DNA of 64,000 nt from Petaurus breviceps papuanus (lineage: Eukaryota > Chordata > Mammalia > Diprotodontia > Petauridae). Each line of letters begins with the position of its first letter. Position 1 is the first letter of the stretch. A program made the translations under genes and the position numbers. Shown here piece after piece: positions 12,453 through 25,000 of the stretch. The notes beneath the pieces are model-generated. The model saw only the letters and a program-made list of their open reading frames with translations, was not told where the DNA came from and did no database searches. The DNA lies in NCBI GenBank assembly GCA_028583685.1, contig JAMXIF010001253.1, positions 67,549,754-67,613,753 on the forward strand. Reading direction: 5' to 3'.

Positions 12453-12968
12453 GTTATACATAATACTTTTAAGGATCGGGTTTTTTTGTGTACACATAGC
12501 TAAGCATCTTTATGCTTCAGCCTTCATAAACAGCAGGAGATAAAAATGTTATCATCCTATGATCAACTTTCTAATGATTGGTGAACTTTTCCAGACTTAG
12601 TTGGGGTGATCCTCAGACATAATCCTGTACTCAAAGTCTTTCTATTGTGGAGTAGGACATGCCAAAAATTACTCTGTACTTAAATAGATTTTACGATCTT
12701 CAGGTGACTTCCACTCCAGCATAGAGCATCAAGTGGAGCTGGTTTGGAGGAAGATTTCTTATTTTATATAGTCAGAAATAGTGCTAGATGAATTTGGCAT
12801 TGGAAAATTATTTCCACTAGAAAAGGGACAACTTTGTATGATGTAATTTATAATGCTTACTATCCTAGGCACTTTCAAAGTAGTTTATTTTAAAGATAGG
12901 TGGTTTATAATTTCAAGATAGAGCAGGTAATATATTCAGTTTTTTAAAACACATTTGTTTTATTTTAG

Positions 12969-13064
12969 GAGAACCCCCAATTAAAAGAAAATTGCTACAT
13001 GAATTTGACAGAGTGGTGGAAAATCAAGAAAAATCTTTAAAACCTTCAAAAAGCAGTCCAGATG
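12969..13064 (+). CDS. BRCA2: BRCA2 exon 12 (96 bp)
   Basis: Acceptor TTTTAG ends at 12968 and donor GTAAAA starts at 13065. The first two bases complete a split Gly codon. The exon reads [20 protein letters not shown], then [11 protein letters not shown], close to human [20 protein letters not shown]. Its length equals human exon 12. It lies just after the BRC-repeat region, in a segment that is not well structured. Confidence 0.95.
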
Positions 13065-16000
13065 GTAAAAACCTTCTTATTTTTTTGTCTGTTTTGCTAT
13101 GTAGGTATCATCATATAGCTTTTTTAAGGTTGGTATATAAATTTTTTTGATGAAGATTCTTTTAAAATGCTACAATTATAAAACAGTTTTTGTTCCTTTT
13201 GTTGTTTGAAGTATGCACAGTGCTCAGTACATAGTAAGTGCAAAAGGTATAAAGATGAAGTGACTAAGGTTTTTCCTCAGGACACATGTACAAGGGACAC
13301 CTCTGCTCTTCCTTGCCATGCCTGGGTTTCTTGAACTCCCAGACCACGCCTACCCCCACCCCTACTCTTTTGCTTGGGTTGAGGCTACCACCCATCTGGT
13401 GAGGCCTCTCACCATTCTGCCCCATCCTGGTGCCTGGTAACCAGGCTGTTGCTCAGTGTTCATGTTTGTATAACATATTCAAATTGAAGAAGACGACTGA
13501 CCCCCCCCCCCCATTCCCTTCTGCTTGCCACCTTCCTTCCCATCTTTACTTCCTGCCAAGAGTTGGGATATCTAGGCATTGTTGGATATACTAGCAGGGC
13601 ATAGGCCACACTGTGAAAAGGGTTCCCCATTTCTGTCTCCCCTCCACCCCCACCAGTTGATGCATTCCTCAGCAGTGGTCTTTGGGGTTTACTGAGATCA
13701 CAGGTTTTTCCTTCCCCCTACCTCTCCCAGGCTACCAGAATAGCTAATTACCACTCTTATAAGTCACTATTAGGTGTGACCCCAAAGTAATAAGATTCTT
13801 GAAAAATTACCAGAAATTGTGCATCTAGATAATTATTATCTTTCAAAGCACTTGCCTAGAAAAGCTACGTGCTTATCCCAGTTTTGTCATTACTTAAAAG
13901 GTTTTTGAAACTGCTCTTATTGTACTGCCTTCAGAGGCAGTTTTTAGTCCAAACCATATTTCATAATTTTATAGGTAACTTTTTAAAATTATGATAATTT
14001 TCTTAAAAATGAACATTTTTTTAAAGTAAAGATTTAGAGCTCTTTATAATAAGGAAAACTGAGACCCAAAGAGGTTAAGTGAGTTGCCTAAAGTCACACA
14101 GATAATAAATGGCAAAGCCAATTTAACTAAAATCCTTAGTCTATAGAATTGGTTCCTACTGTCAGTTTTCAAAGATCCAATCTGTGCTCAAACACTAGAA
14201 GTTTACTACCATTTAGGATATATAAGAGTATGATCAAGACTTTGAAAGCTATACAGAGCAGCAGTTTCAAGAATGTTTTTAAGGATTATCATCAAGTTGA
14301 AATGTGTGCCAGTTCTTAAAATGCACTTGTGTGGGGTGGGGAGGTAGAGCACAACATTCATATCAATGTTTAACTTCCAGTGTTATTGTCCAGTATTATT
14401 AAACACCTTGTATTTATTGATTTTTTTTTAATTTAAAAGATATAAAACTAATTCAAAAAGAAGTCTATAACTTCAAAACAGTTACAAGACTGAAATTTAA
14501 ATTCAGTCTTTAAAAGCTATGATCTTTAATTGGTTGGTTAATTGACTAAACCATTTGAAATTTAGACTGTCGATACTGAGAAAATTAATGTAAATTAATT
14601 AAATATTGATACTACCTGACAAATATGTGTTATATGCTAAGCAATTCAAACAATTTTGTGAAGCCAAAATTTTTCTGGCCATTGTGAGTCAACATTATAT
14701 TGTCAGCACTATTGGTAGGAAACCTAGCATAAGTGTTTCTTTTGAGTAAGCACTAATGGTAAAAGTTATAAATAAAGAAATAAACTGGCAGTAAAATTAG
14801 CCATTTGGTTTTCATTAATATACTTTAATACTTTTCTTTTAGGCACAATGAAAGATAGGCGAATGTTTATGCACCATATTCCCTTAAAGCCAGTTATTTG
14901 TGATCCCTTTAGGTAAGAAGTCTTTCTTAAATGAAAAAAATAATCAGGTAATTTTTTTTTAATGTTCTAATAAATTTTTATTTAATTTTCATATCTGTAT
15001 TCTCTTTCTCCCAATTTCTCTTCCCCTCCTTATCTCCCTTTGAAAAAGCAAGAAAAACAGAGCTTATGTTACAGACACAAATAGTCAAGCAAAAAATATT
15101 CTTGCTTTGGTCATATCCCCCTTCCCCCTAATGTCCATCTATATTTCTTTTTTCTTTCAAAAAGAAAGGAAATAATATATTGTACTTTATTCATGCTCCT
15201 GCTCCCATTAACAGGTGTGGGGAAAGAATATTGTATTATTTCTAATTTTTTCTGGAAATGTTCTGTTCCTTTTATTATTAAAATGATACAACATTGCCAA
15301 AAGGGAATGCAAAGGCAGCTAGATAGCACAGTGAATGGAGTACTAGGCCTGGAATCTAGAAGACTTGAGTTCAAATTTGGCCTCAAGCACTTACTGTGTG
15401 ACCTTGGGACAAGTTATATAACCTGTTTGCTTCAATTTCCTCATCTGTAAAATGGAAATAATAATAGCACCTACCTTGAAGAGTTGTTATGAAGATCAAA
15501 TGAGATCATATTAGTAAAGAGCTTAATATAGTGCCTGGCATATAATAAATACTATGTAAATTCTATCTATTTACTATTAATTATAACAAGAAAGCTATGT
15601 GTTCTCCAGTCAGAAATTTAATGTTAGGATTTAATGTGGAGATATATTTAGAGTAAGCCTGGGAGAAATGTTCAGTTCACAAATTATAATATATTTGCAG
15701 AGAAAGTGTGAAAAAGTTATGACCATATCATTACATAGTTTTTAGGGACCAGTTTTCTGCCCATTTAACAGATGAGAAAACTGAGGCTTATAAAGGTTAT
15801 GATTTGTCCAAAGCTAGTTGAATCATTGAATAGATTTGGGATCTGCTTTATTTATTAGAGATAATTTTATACAAGTTATATATGAAAAACCCAGAAAACT
15901 TTATTTTCACTTATTTTTGTCAAGAGGTTGTGAATTTGAAAAGGAAAAGAACACATGGTTTTCTAGAAAAGAATATTAGATCTTAAAATGTCATATGTAT

Positions 16001-19000
16001 ACAATGGAAAATTATCTACACTAATCAGATAATTTCCTTAGACTAAACCTCATTCTGCTGCATATTCAGTTCAACTTCAGTTGTCTTCAACAAATATTTA
16101 TTAAATGTATATTAAATTCAACATTTTAAAGGGGGCATTCTACCTCCTTTTTCAGGCAACCATCTTGACTTGAATTCCCTGCAGGAAATTACTACTGTAA
16201 AAAATAAAAGGTAACAAAATTGTAAAAATTAATAAAACAAAAATATTTTCTCTCTGTGTAGCACAACTAAGGAACGGCAAGAAATGTGGCATCCCAATTT
16301 TACTGCACCTGATCAAGGATTTATATCAAAATCTCCCATTTTAAAACACCAGACTTTGGAAAATTCAAGCTATAAGTCACTTTGGGGAAGTCCATTATAT
16401 AAAGTTTCCTCTACAGATAATGGAAAAATGAAACCCATGACTGTTATAGGCAAGCCTGCCAAAGTCTTTGTTCCACCTTTCAAAACGAAATCAAACTCTT
16501 TAATGGATGAGCAGTATGTCAATAAGAGACCTAAGTTGAAGGTAAAGGAGCACACACAAGAAAATGAGAAGCAAAAATATGTAGAGGAACATAATACTAG
16601 AGATAGTGAAAATAATGAAAATTATCTCACTGACAAAGATAACTCCAATCAAGCAGCAACTGATGTTTTTGAAAAGTATGGAGACTCAAACCGAGGTATT
16701 GTGTATGTGGTTTTGTTTTTGCTTTTTAATTAGATATTCTTCTAAATGTGATCTGATGTTTTCCATTTCAAACAGTGAATGATGGAGTTCTGTGCTTTCT
16801 CCACTGTTTAAATATTATTATGGATATGGAGTTGGTTTCAGTAATTTTTAAATATTAAATATTTTTAAATTTCAATTCTTAAAACATCAAGATGGAATGC
16901 TTCAACTGAAACTTTTTTACTTATATATATTACTCACCAATCTACTAATTTTCTTTCTGAATTGAAATACAAAAATTTTCCTTTTAGAGATTACTTATTT
17001 GAACTTTTCTCATCCATTCCAAATGTTAAGGATTTTAGATGCTCAAGTTTAATAAAGATATTCTTGTTGTTTAAGAAGATATTAAAATATGATATTAATA
17101 TAAATGAAAATTTCAGATTGTTTTATAATTGGAAAATCATTTTAGATCGTTTTTTCCTGATGTTTTTCTCTTAATAGAGATGATTGGAAATCTTCAGAAT
17201 GCCAGAGAGATGCAAGATATGAGAATTAAAAAGAAACAGACACAACAGATTCATCCACAGGCAGGCAGTCTCTATCTTAAAAAAACATCTACTGTTTCTA
17301 GAATATCTCTCAAAGTAGCAGTGGAAGGCAGAGTTCCCACTACTTATTCCAGTAAACAGGTATATTTTTGTCTGAATTGCTAATAGTTTCACATGATTAT
17401 CAGCAAATTATTTTAAAGGACACTGATAAGTGAAATTGTCATTAAAGATTTATTTGTATTAATTTGGAAATCACCTAGACAAACTGTGATATAAATGTAA
17501 CTGAAGTTGTGAAGAAACAGAATTAAGTTTGAAATAAGGAAATGGAAGTTGGAAGTCTAAGGATCCTGTTTCTAGTTCTTTTATTACCTTATGTGATTAC
17601 TTCTATGATCACTTTTAAATGTGTATAATAGGAATATTACCTCAAATCAAAATCTGCAAATAGTTGAAGAGAGATGTCGACTAGGCAGTAATACAAACAG
17701 AGGAATTCAGAACTTCTTGGATGGCAAGACTCCTACAGAAAGTAGCTGTTAATGGTTTAGTGTGGTTGAATGGTTCATTCATTCATAATGACAGGAGGTC
17801 TATAGAGAGATCCTGTATTCTTTAACATTTTTGTCACTGACTTAAAAAACATAGGTAACATGCTCATCAGATTTGCAGATGACTTTGAGCTGAGAAGGAC
17901 AGTTAACTCATTGGAAGATGGACTTGGGATCCAGAAGATCTTGGGAGGGTAGAGTGTTGAGTTAAATCTAACAAGATGAAGTTCAGTAGGGATAAATGGA
18001 AAGTCTTTAACTTAGGTATAAAAAGTAAGTTTCGTAAATACAGAATGAAAGATGGTAATATAGTAATTCTGAAAAAGATACAGAGATTTCAGTGGACTGT
18101 AAGTTTAATATGAGTCAGCAATGTGATATATTAGCTAAAAAAAAGTTAATGTAACCTTGGGCTGCTTTAAAGAGAGACAAAGTTTCCAGGAGTAGTATTT
18201 CTGCTGTCCTCTGCCTCTAGACATTGATAAGCTCGAGGGTATCGAAGGGATAAGCAACCAGAATGGTAAAGGGCCTTAAGTACATGCCACATGATCATGG
18301 GTTGAAGGAACTGGGCATTTAATTTGAAGAAGATTTGAAGAAAAAGAGGGAAGACTCACTAGGGACCTGATAGTTGTCTTAAAGTATTTGAAAGGCTATC
18401 ACATAGAGAAGGGATTGGATTTATTCAGTTTAACCCCAGCAAACAACCAGATGCTGCAATGGATAGAAGTTGTAAAAAAGCAAATTTTGGCTAGCAAGAA
18501 CTTCCTAAAAATTAGAATTCCTCAACAGTGGAAAGATTTGCTTGGACAGGTGATTCCCCCCCCCCCCCAACCCCTGTTACTTGGAAATCTTCAAGCAGAG
18601 ACTGGAACCCAGGTGTCCCGTAGACTTGGGATTCTTTTGAAGCGTGGGTTGGACTATATGATCACTGAGGACTCAGTACTAAGGATATAAGCATGCACCA
18701 ATTGCCAAACATTTTGGATTCCAAAGGTTCACTTGAAGGTTGTTTGTTTGTAATTTCATGAATTTTTCATTAGAAACAATGTTTTAAATAGTGGTTAGAC
18801 TGTTAGGCTTGCCAGTAAAAACCTATTTTTGTGTATGTGAAGTATGGATTGGAAAAGGAGAAAGAAATCAAGAATAAGGGTATTGCAGTCATCCAGAAAG
18901 TTCATCATAAGAATGTTGAGGTTTTTGTTGTGTTGTTGTGGTTTTTTTTATTTATTTTCTATTACTTTACAACATTCAGTTCCACAAGTTTTTGAGTTCC

Positions 19001-22000
19001 AGATTTTCTCCCCCTCTCTCCCCGCCATGGCAGCATGCAATCTGATGTAGGTTCAACATAAACCTTCACATTAAACATTAGTCAGGTTGTAAAGAAGACT
19101 TATAACCAATGGAATGAATAACAAGGAAAAGGAAACAAAAACAAACAAAACGAATAAGAGAGAAAATAGTTTGCTTCAATCTGCATTCAGACTCCATAGT
19201 TCTTTCTCTGGATGTGGATAGTCTTTTCCATCATGAATCTTTTGGAGTTGTCTTACAGCCTTACACTGCTGAGGGGAGGGAGCCCAGTCTATCCAAGTCA
19301 GTCATCACAGATACAATGTGTCTATAATTGTGTCTGTTTGCTCCTCATTTCTTAAAGCACAATAGTATTTCATTACATTAATATACCACAGCTCATTTAG
19401 CCATTCTCTAATTGATGGTTATCCCCTTGATTTCCAATTCTTTGTCACCACAAAAAGAGCTGCTATAATTATTTTTGTACATATAGGTTCTTTTTCCACT
19501 TGTATGATCTCTTTGGGATACAGCCCTAGAAGTGATATTGCTGGGTCAAAGGGTATGTACATTTTTATAGCCCTTTGGGCATAGTTCCAAATTGTTCTCC
19601 AGAATGGTTGGATCAGTTCACAACTCCACAAGCAATGCATTAGTGTTGTAATTTTCCACATCTTCTCCAGCATTTATCATTTTCCTGTTTTGTCATGTTA
19701 GCCAATCTGACCAGTGAGATGTGGTACCTCAGAGTTGGTTTTTTGTTTCTTTTTGGAGGGAAGGGGGTTTGTTTGTTTGTTTTTTGGAAGGGGGTGGGCA
19801 GGGCAGTTGGGGTTAAGCAACTTGCCTAAGGTCACACGGCTAGTCAGTGTTAAGTGTCTGAGTCTGGATTTGAACTCAGGTCCTCCTGACTCTACAGCCG
19901 GTGCTCTATTCACGGTGCCCCATCTACTGCCACCCCCTCACAGCTGTTTTGATTTGCATTTCTCTGATCGATAGTGATTTAGAGCATTTTTTCATATGCT
20001 TACAGATATCTTTAATATCTTCCTCTGAAAACTGCCTGTTCATGTCCTTTGACCATTTATCAATTGGAGAGATGTTGTTTTAAGAATAAAAAGAAGGGAG
20101 AAATAAGAGCTAAGGCAGAGGCAGAACTGACAGGATCCTAGTCAAAATTCTATACTTTTAGTATAGCTGTGTTCATCAGGGTCTTAGCAATCTAATGGAA
20201 CCATGCTTCGGTGCATATGGATAACTGATAACTAAAGAAGATGCTTGTAAGCTCAAATAAATCTTTAATACAGTCTGGTGGAACAAAATCAAGTGAAAAA
20301 ATTTAGACGATACCATGCTTTTAGTGAAGTATTTCATGTTTATGTTCAAGCCGAACCTCTCGGTTTAGACCTCCTAATCTGTTCTTACTTTTTAACAGCT
20401 TCCTCCCTTCTTCCATTTGTAAAGTCACAGACTCTCAAAAAGCTTTACTTTGAATTTTTTGTTTGTTTTGTTTTTTTAAGCTGTAATTCCCATGGAAATT
20501 AAACCAATGATACCAGCACAATGAAATCAATGGGACACTGAATACAGTTTTTTGCGTATGTAGATTATTTGTGAGTCAGAGTCTTCTTTTAGTGTTTCTA
20601 TGATCATTATATATACCTCTTTCTAATGAATGAAGGTTTTACACTTGATATTTATTGTAAATTCAGTTTTTGTTTTCTATAATTTTATAGTCTTATAATT
20701 TTTTAATATTCTATATACTAATGTCATTCACTGCCCTTTTTTTTCTTAACAGTTGTATATGTATGGGGTTTCTAAACAGTGCCTGAGAATTAATAGCAAA
20801 AACGCAGAATCTTTCGAATTTCACAGTCAAGATTACTTTAGTAAGGAGTATTTGTTGGATGGAAAAGGAATACAGTTGGCTGATGGTGGATGGCTCATAC
20901 CTACAGATGAAGGAAAGCTTGGAAAAGAAGAATTTTACAGGTATTCCAATTTTGTAGAGGGTTTTGTGTTAACCATGCAAAAGGCAGTTTGGTATCTTAA
21001 GAGTGTTAAATTTGGAGTCAGAAGACCTGGGTTTGAATTCTGGTTCTGTTACTTATTTAGTAACTGCTATTTATATAGAGCTTTAAAGTTTCCAAAATGT
21101 TCATATATTGTTACATTTGAGCCTTATAACCTTGTAAGGTAGACCCTAGATATATTGTTACCCCTGTTTCACACTAAGGACCAGAGACATGACAGCACTT
21201 AGAAAATCATATACAAAATTCATTATGCTTTCTAGTTTAAGGTTGAGATGGATGGCCGAATTTATACTGTCACAATTTTATTTCTTGCATTTTTAAATGA
21301 TTATATATAATATTGATATTATATATGATATATTATCTATTGCATAATATTTATAATATAATATAAAATATTTTTCCTATTACATCATCTCTTGATATAG
21401 TTTTTAATGTTTATGTGTCTTGTAGACTTAGCTCTATGAAAGCAAGGATTGAGTTTTAATTAAATTTTATACTTCAGGACCTAGCACACAACTTTCTTAA
21501 ACTGCTCTGGTCCTCAGGTTTCTTGTCTGTAAATTGAGAGGGTTGGATCAGAAGGCTTTTAAGGTCCCTTCCAACTCTGGATCTGTCATCATAGTCTACA
21601 TTTCTCTACATCTCTCTTCAATCAATGACTATCAGTCTTCTCCTCCAGCTCTCCAGTTAGTCATACTGCTGAAGAATTACATTTAGCCTGTTAGGGCCCC
21701 TAGTAACTTTCTAAGATTATAAGTCATAGAGCAGGTGCTGGTCAGCATTAATAGTGAGTTTCCTCCCTGAAATCCTTATACCAATGAATCATAGGCTTGA
21801 CCCAAAAAAAACAAACAAAACTTGAAAATTGACTATCAATCAAATTTTTTCATGCATTAAATAATTTTAAAAGTACAGGTACACTTAATGTTTACAGGAA
21901 TTGTACAGTTAAAAATCTTAAGGTTTTATTGTTTGTTTTTTTTACTAATCCCCTGCTACTTAATGAATTTAATAAGTGTATTTTCCTGTGTTAGATTTTC

Positions 22001-25000
22001 TTAAAGTAGGATCCAAATTGGTATATATATTTTTGTATAGCATATAGTCACATGTTTAATAGAGTTTGGTTTTTATGTACAGCATACTTATTGTCTGTAT
22101 AGTCTAATATCAGTTTATTCTTTATTCATTAATACTTGAGGGGCGGCTAGGTGGCACAGTAAAAAAATAGAGCACCAGCCCTGGGGTCAGGAGGACCTGA
22201 GTTCAAATCCAGCCTCGGACATTTAACACAAAAACTAGCCGTGTGACCTTGGGCAAGTCACTTAACCCCAATTGCCCTCCAAAAAAGCAAAAAAAAAATA
22301 CTTGAAATAGATAATTATATGTATATACTCTGCCAACATTTGGGATACTATTTGGAGCTATTAAAATCCAAGCAAGATGTCAACATAGTTTTTAAAATAA
22401 ACGACTAGTAACAAGTTTCCACAAAATACTACCCCAGTGCCTCATCATGGCATGAAGGTGGTACAAACTTCTCAAAAAGTATGCCATTAAAGCACTTGCT
22501 TTGGTAATTTCTGCTGTGCAGGAAAGGTTTCAAATATGGTCCTGGGAACAGATAGGTTTTCCAAGGACCAGCTTAGCTAAACTCAGAGAAGCTCATCTTA
22601 TCACTAGTGGGCCAACTACTTGGTGATTAGCTTTTTGGCCATGGCAACCCATGACACAGAGAAAATTAAAAAATGCCCTGTGGCCACTTTCATCTTCTGT
22701 AGTGATGCCTTAAGGCAGAGTGGCAGAGTAGATGATATGGGGGCTCAGAGTTGCATGGTTTTTAGACCTTCTATCAACATGAACTCAGCAGTTGGTTTTC
22801 AAAATGTGAAATGTTTCTCCAGTGACCATCAAATGGACATAATACTGGAGTAACTGAATCATATCAATCTTGGCATTCTCATAATAAATGAAGCAGAAGA
22901 CAAAAGTAAGTTGTTAAATGGGAGGATGACTCACAGGTTCTCTTTGGAGAAGCAGGTCAAGGTGCCAGCAGAGTTTAAGAAACACCATCACAGGACTTGA
23001 TTATCCAACACTGCAAAAAGGGCACCATGAAAATAATTTGCAGCTTTTTGTATTGAAAAATACAGTTTAGAAGTAAGAAACAAGAATAACTAAAGATTCA
23101 TACACTACATAGAAACTTCCACCTGTCCATCATAGATACTTTTCCTCAAGAAATGCCCATGATATGATAAATAACATCACAAAATATGAAATTGATTTTT
23201 TTTTAATACACAAGAAATAACTTGTCAGGGCGGCTAGGTTTTGGTAAATAGAGCACCAGCCCTGGAGTCAGAAGGACCTGAGTTCAAATGCGACCTCAAA
23301 CACTTAACACTTTCTAGCCATGTGACCTTGGGCAAGTCACTTAACCCCAATTGCCCTCCCCCCTCCAAAAAGCAAAAAAATAAAAAGAAAGAAAGAACTT
23401 GTCATTAACGTGGATGTCATTTTTAATTAACTATTTTAATGAAAAGCTAGGAAAAAATGAAAATAAGAAAAAATATGCAGTTAAAACAACAGGTCCAGTC
23501 TGACCTTTTAAAGAAATAATGAATGCTGAAAAATGAGAAATGGATGGAGAAAAGTATATCAACACTGACTGAAAATTTTGTATAGAAATTAACAGGCATC
23601 AGTTACTTGCCATAAAGAGGAAATCAAAAGAGTCCCTATAAAACTTCCTCATTGGGCACTTGCCAGAGTTGCCAGAGAGGTGGCACTCAATGGCAATACC
23701 AATTTAGAATATAAATTTATTTGTAACATGTTCTGGAGCAGCTGTAATTACAGTTGTAACCACTGTAGAGAGTTATAAACACTATCACCTCTCAGAATAA
23801 AGAGTAGAAGGAAAAATAAAACCAGTTTAAAGACTGTTAACAAAGACCAAAAAGTAGTCATCCTAAGGAAATTTAAGGATGATACAAATAAATAAGGAAA
23901 ACAGATAAAATATGGAAAAGATCTGCAAAATAGGCTCTTTACAACTGGTGACAGTGTAGAAACCATATTTTAAGTCTAATATTTTTGAAGTGCTTCTAAA
24001 GGAAGTAGAAAAGGTACTGAGGAAAACAATGGAAAAGTAACTGGGTTTGATCAGCAATACAAAGAAGGAAGTCTATGCTGGAGGTGTTTGAGGGTATTGA
24101 GGGTTTGATTCTCAAGATATCTGAAGGAGGAAAAAATACCAAAGGCATGAAAAAACTTTTAAGATCTTATTCCCCATTTAAAAGATGACTTAGAGAGAAA
24201 TTTTTAAAACTACTGTCGGGTGGAGTCAAGATGGCAGAGTAGAAACAGGACTTCACGCGGCTCCAGCTTCCACCTCCTCCAATTCATGTAAAAGGTGACT
24301 GAAGAAACTTTGTAGCTACAGAACCCACAAAATGACACAGAGAAGCTAACCTCCTGCTGAGGACAGTCCAGCAGGCTGTCAGGAAGTGGCCAGTGAAGCA
24401 ATATAGGAGCCAAGCCCAGCCCCACTCAAGCCTGAGGTTTTAGCCTCAGGGTGGCCTGACCAACCTCCAGCTGGCGGGACTTCAGATGACTAGCAGCTGT
24501 GGCAGTTTTCAGAATTATCAACATATAGATGCTAAGGACAAAGTGAGAGGTCAGTGCAGTGTGGACTTTGGGATAGGTAGTTTGGGAGTGCAGTCGAGCC
24601 TTTATCCCCTGGAGGGAGAAGCTGCTGAGGCGCCACAGCAGCCGCCGCCATGTGGCACCTTCAGCTCCAGGTCTGCATATTGTAGGGGGACCAAGCAACC
24701 AGCCTGAGGGATAATTGATCTTGCTTTAACCTGCTTGGATCTGGATTGCAGTCTAGGGTGGAGGTCCTGGGGTGTGTGACCAGCTTGCCAGAGCATGTGG
24801 AGGCTCAGAGAGGGCACTCAACTAATACCTTCAGCAGCTGTGAAAACCCCAGCAATTGGGACAAAGCTCCCCTGTCTGGTAGCAGAGTCCTACTGTGGCA
24901 AAAAGCTCAAAAGTCAAGTAATTTAGTGGCAACATGAGCAGGCAAAGGAAGCAAAGCAATCCAACTTGACACATCATTTTGGGGACAGAAAGGATCAAAG

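Noticed and set aside
16696-16733. Extension of the exon 14 frame past its donor
   Set aside because: Joining at 16695 to 17178 restores the conserved reading frame into [10 protein letters not shown].
20941-21142. Extension of the exon 16 frame into a longer protein
   Set aside because: A GT donor at 20941 gives exactly the human exon length, and what follows is MIR sequence.
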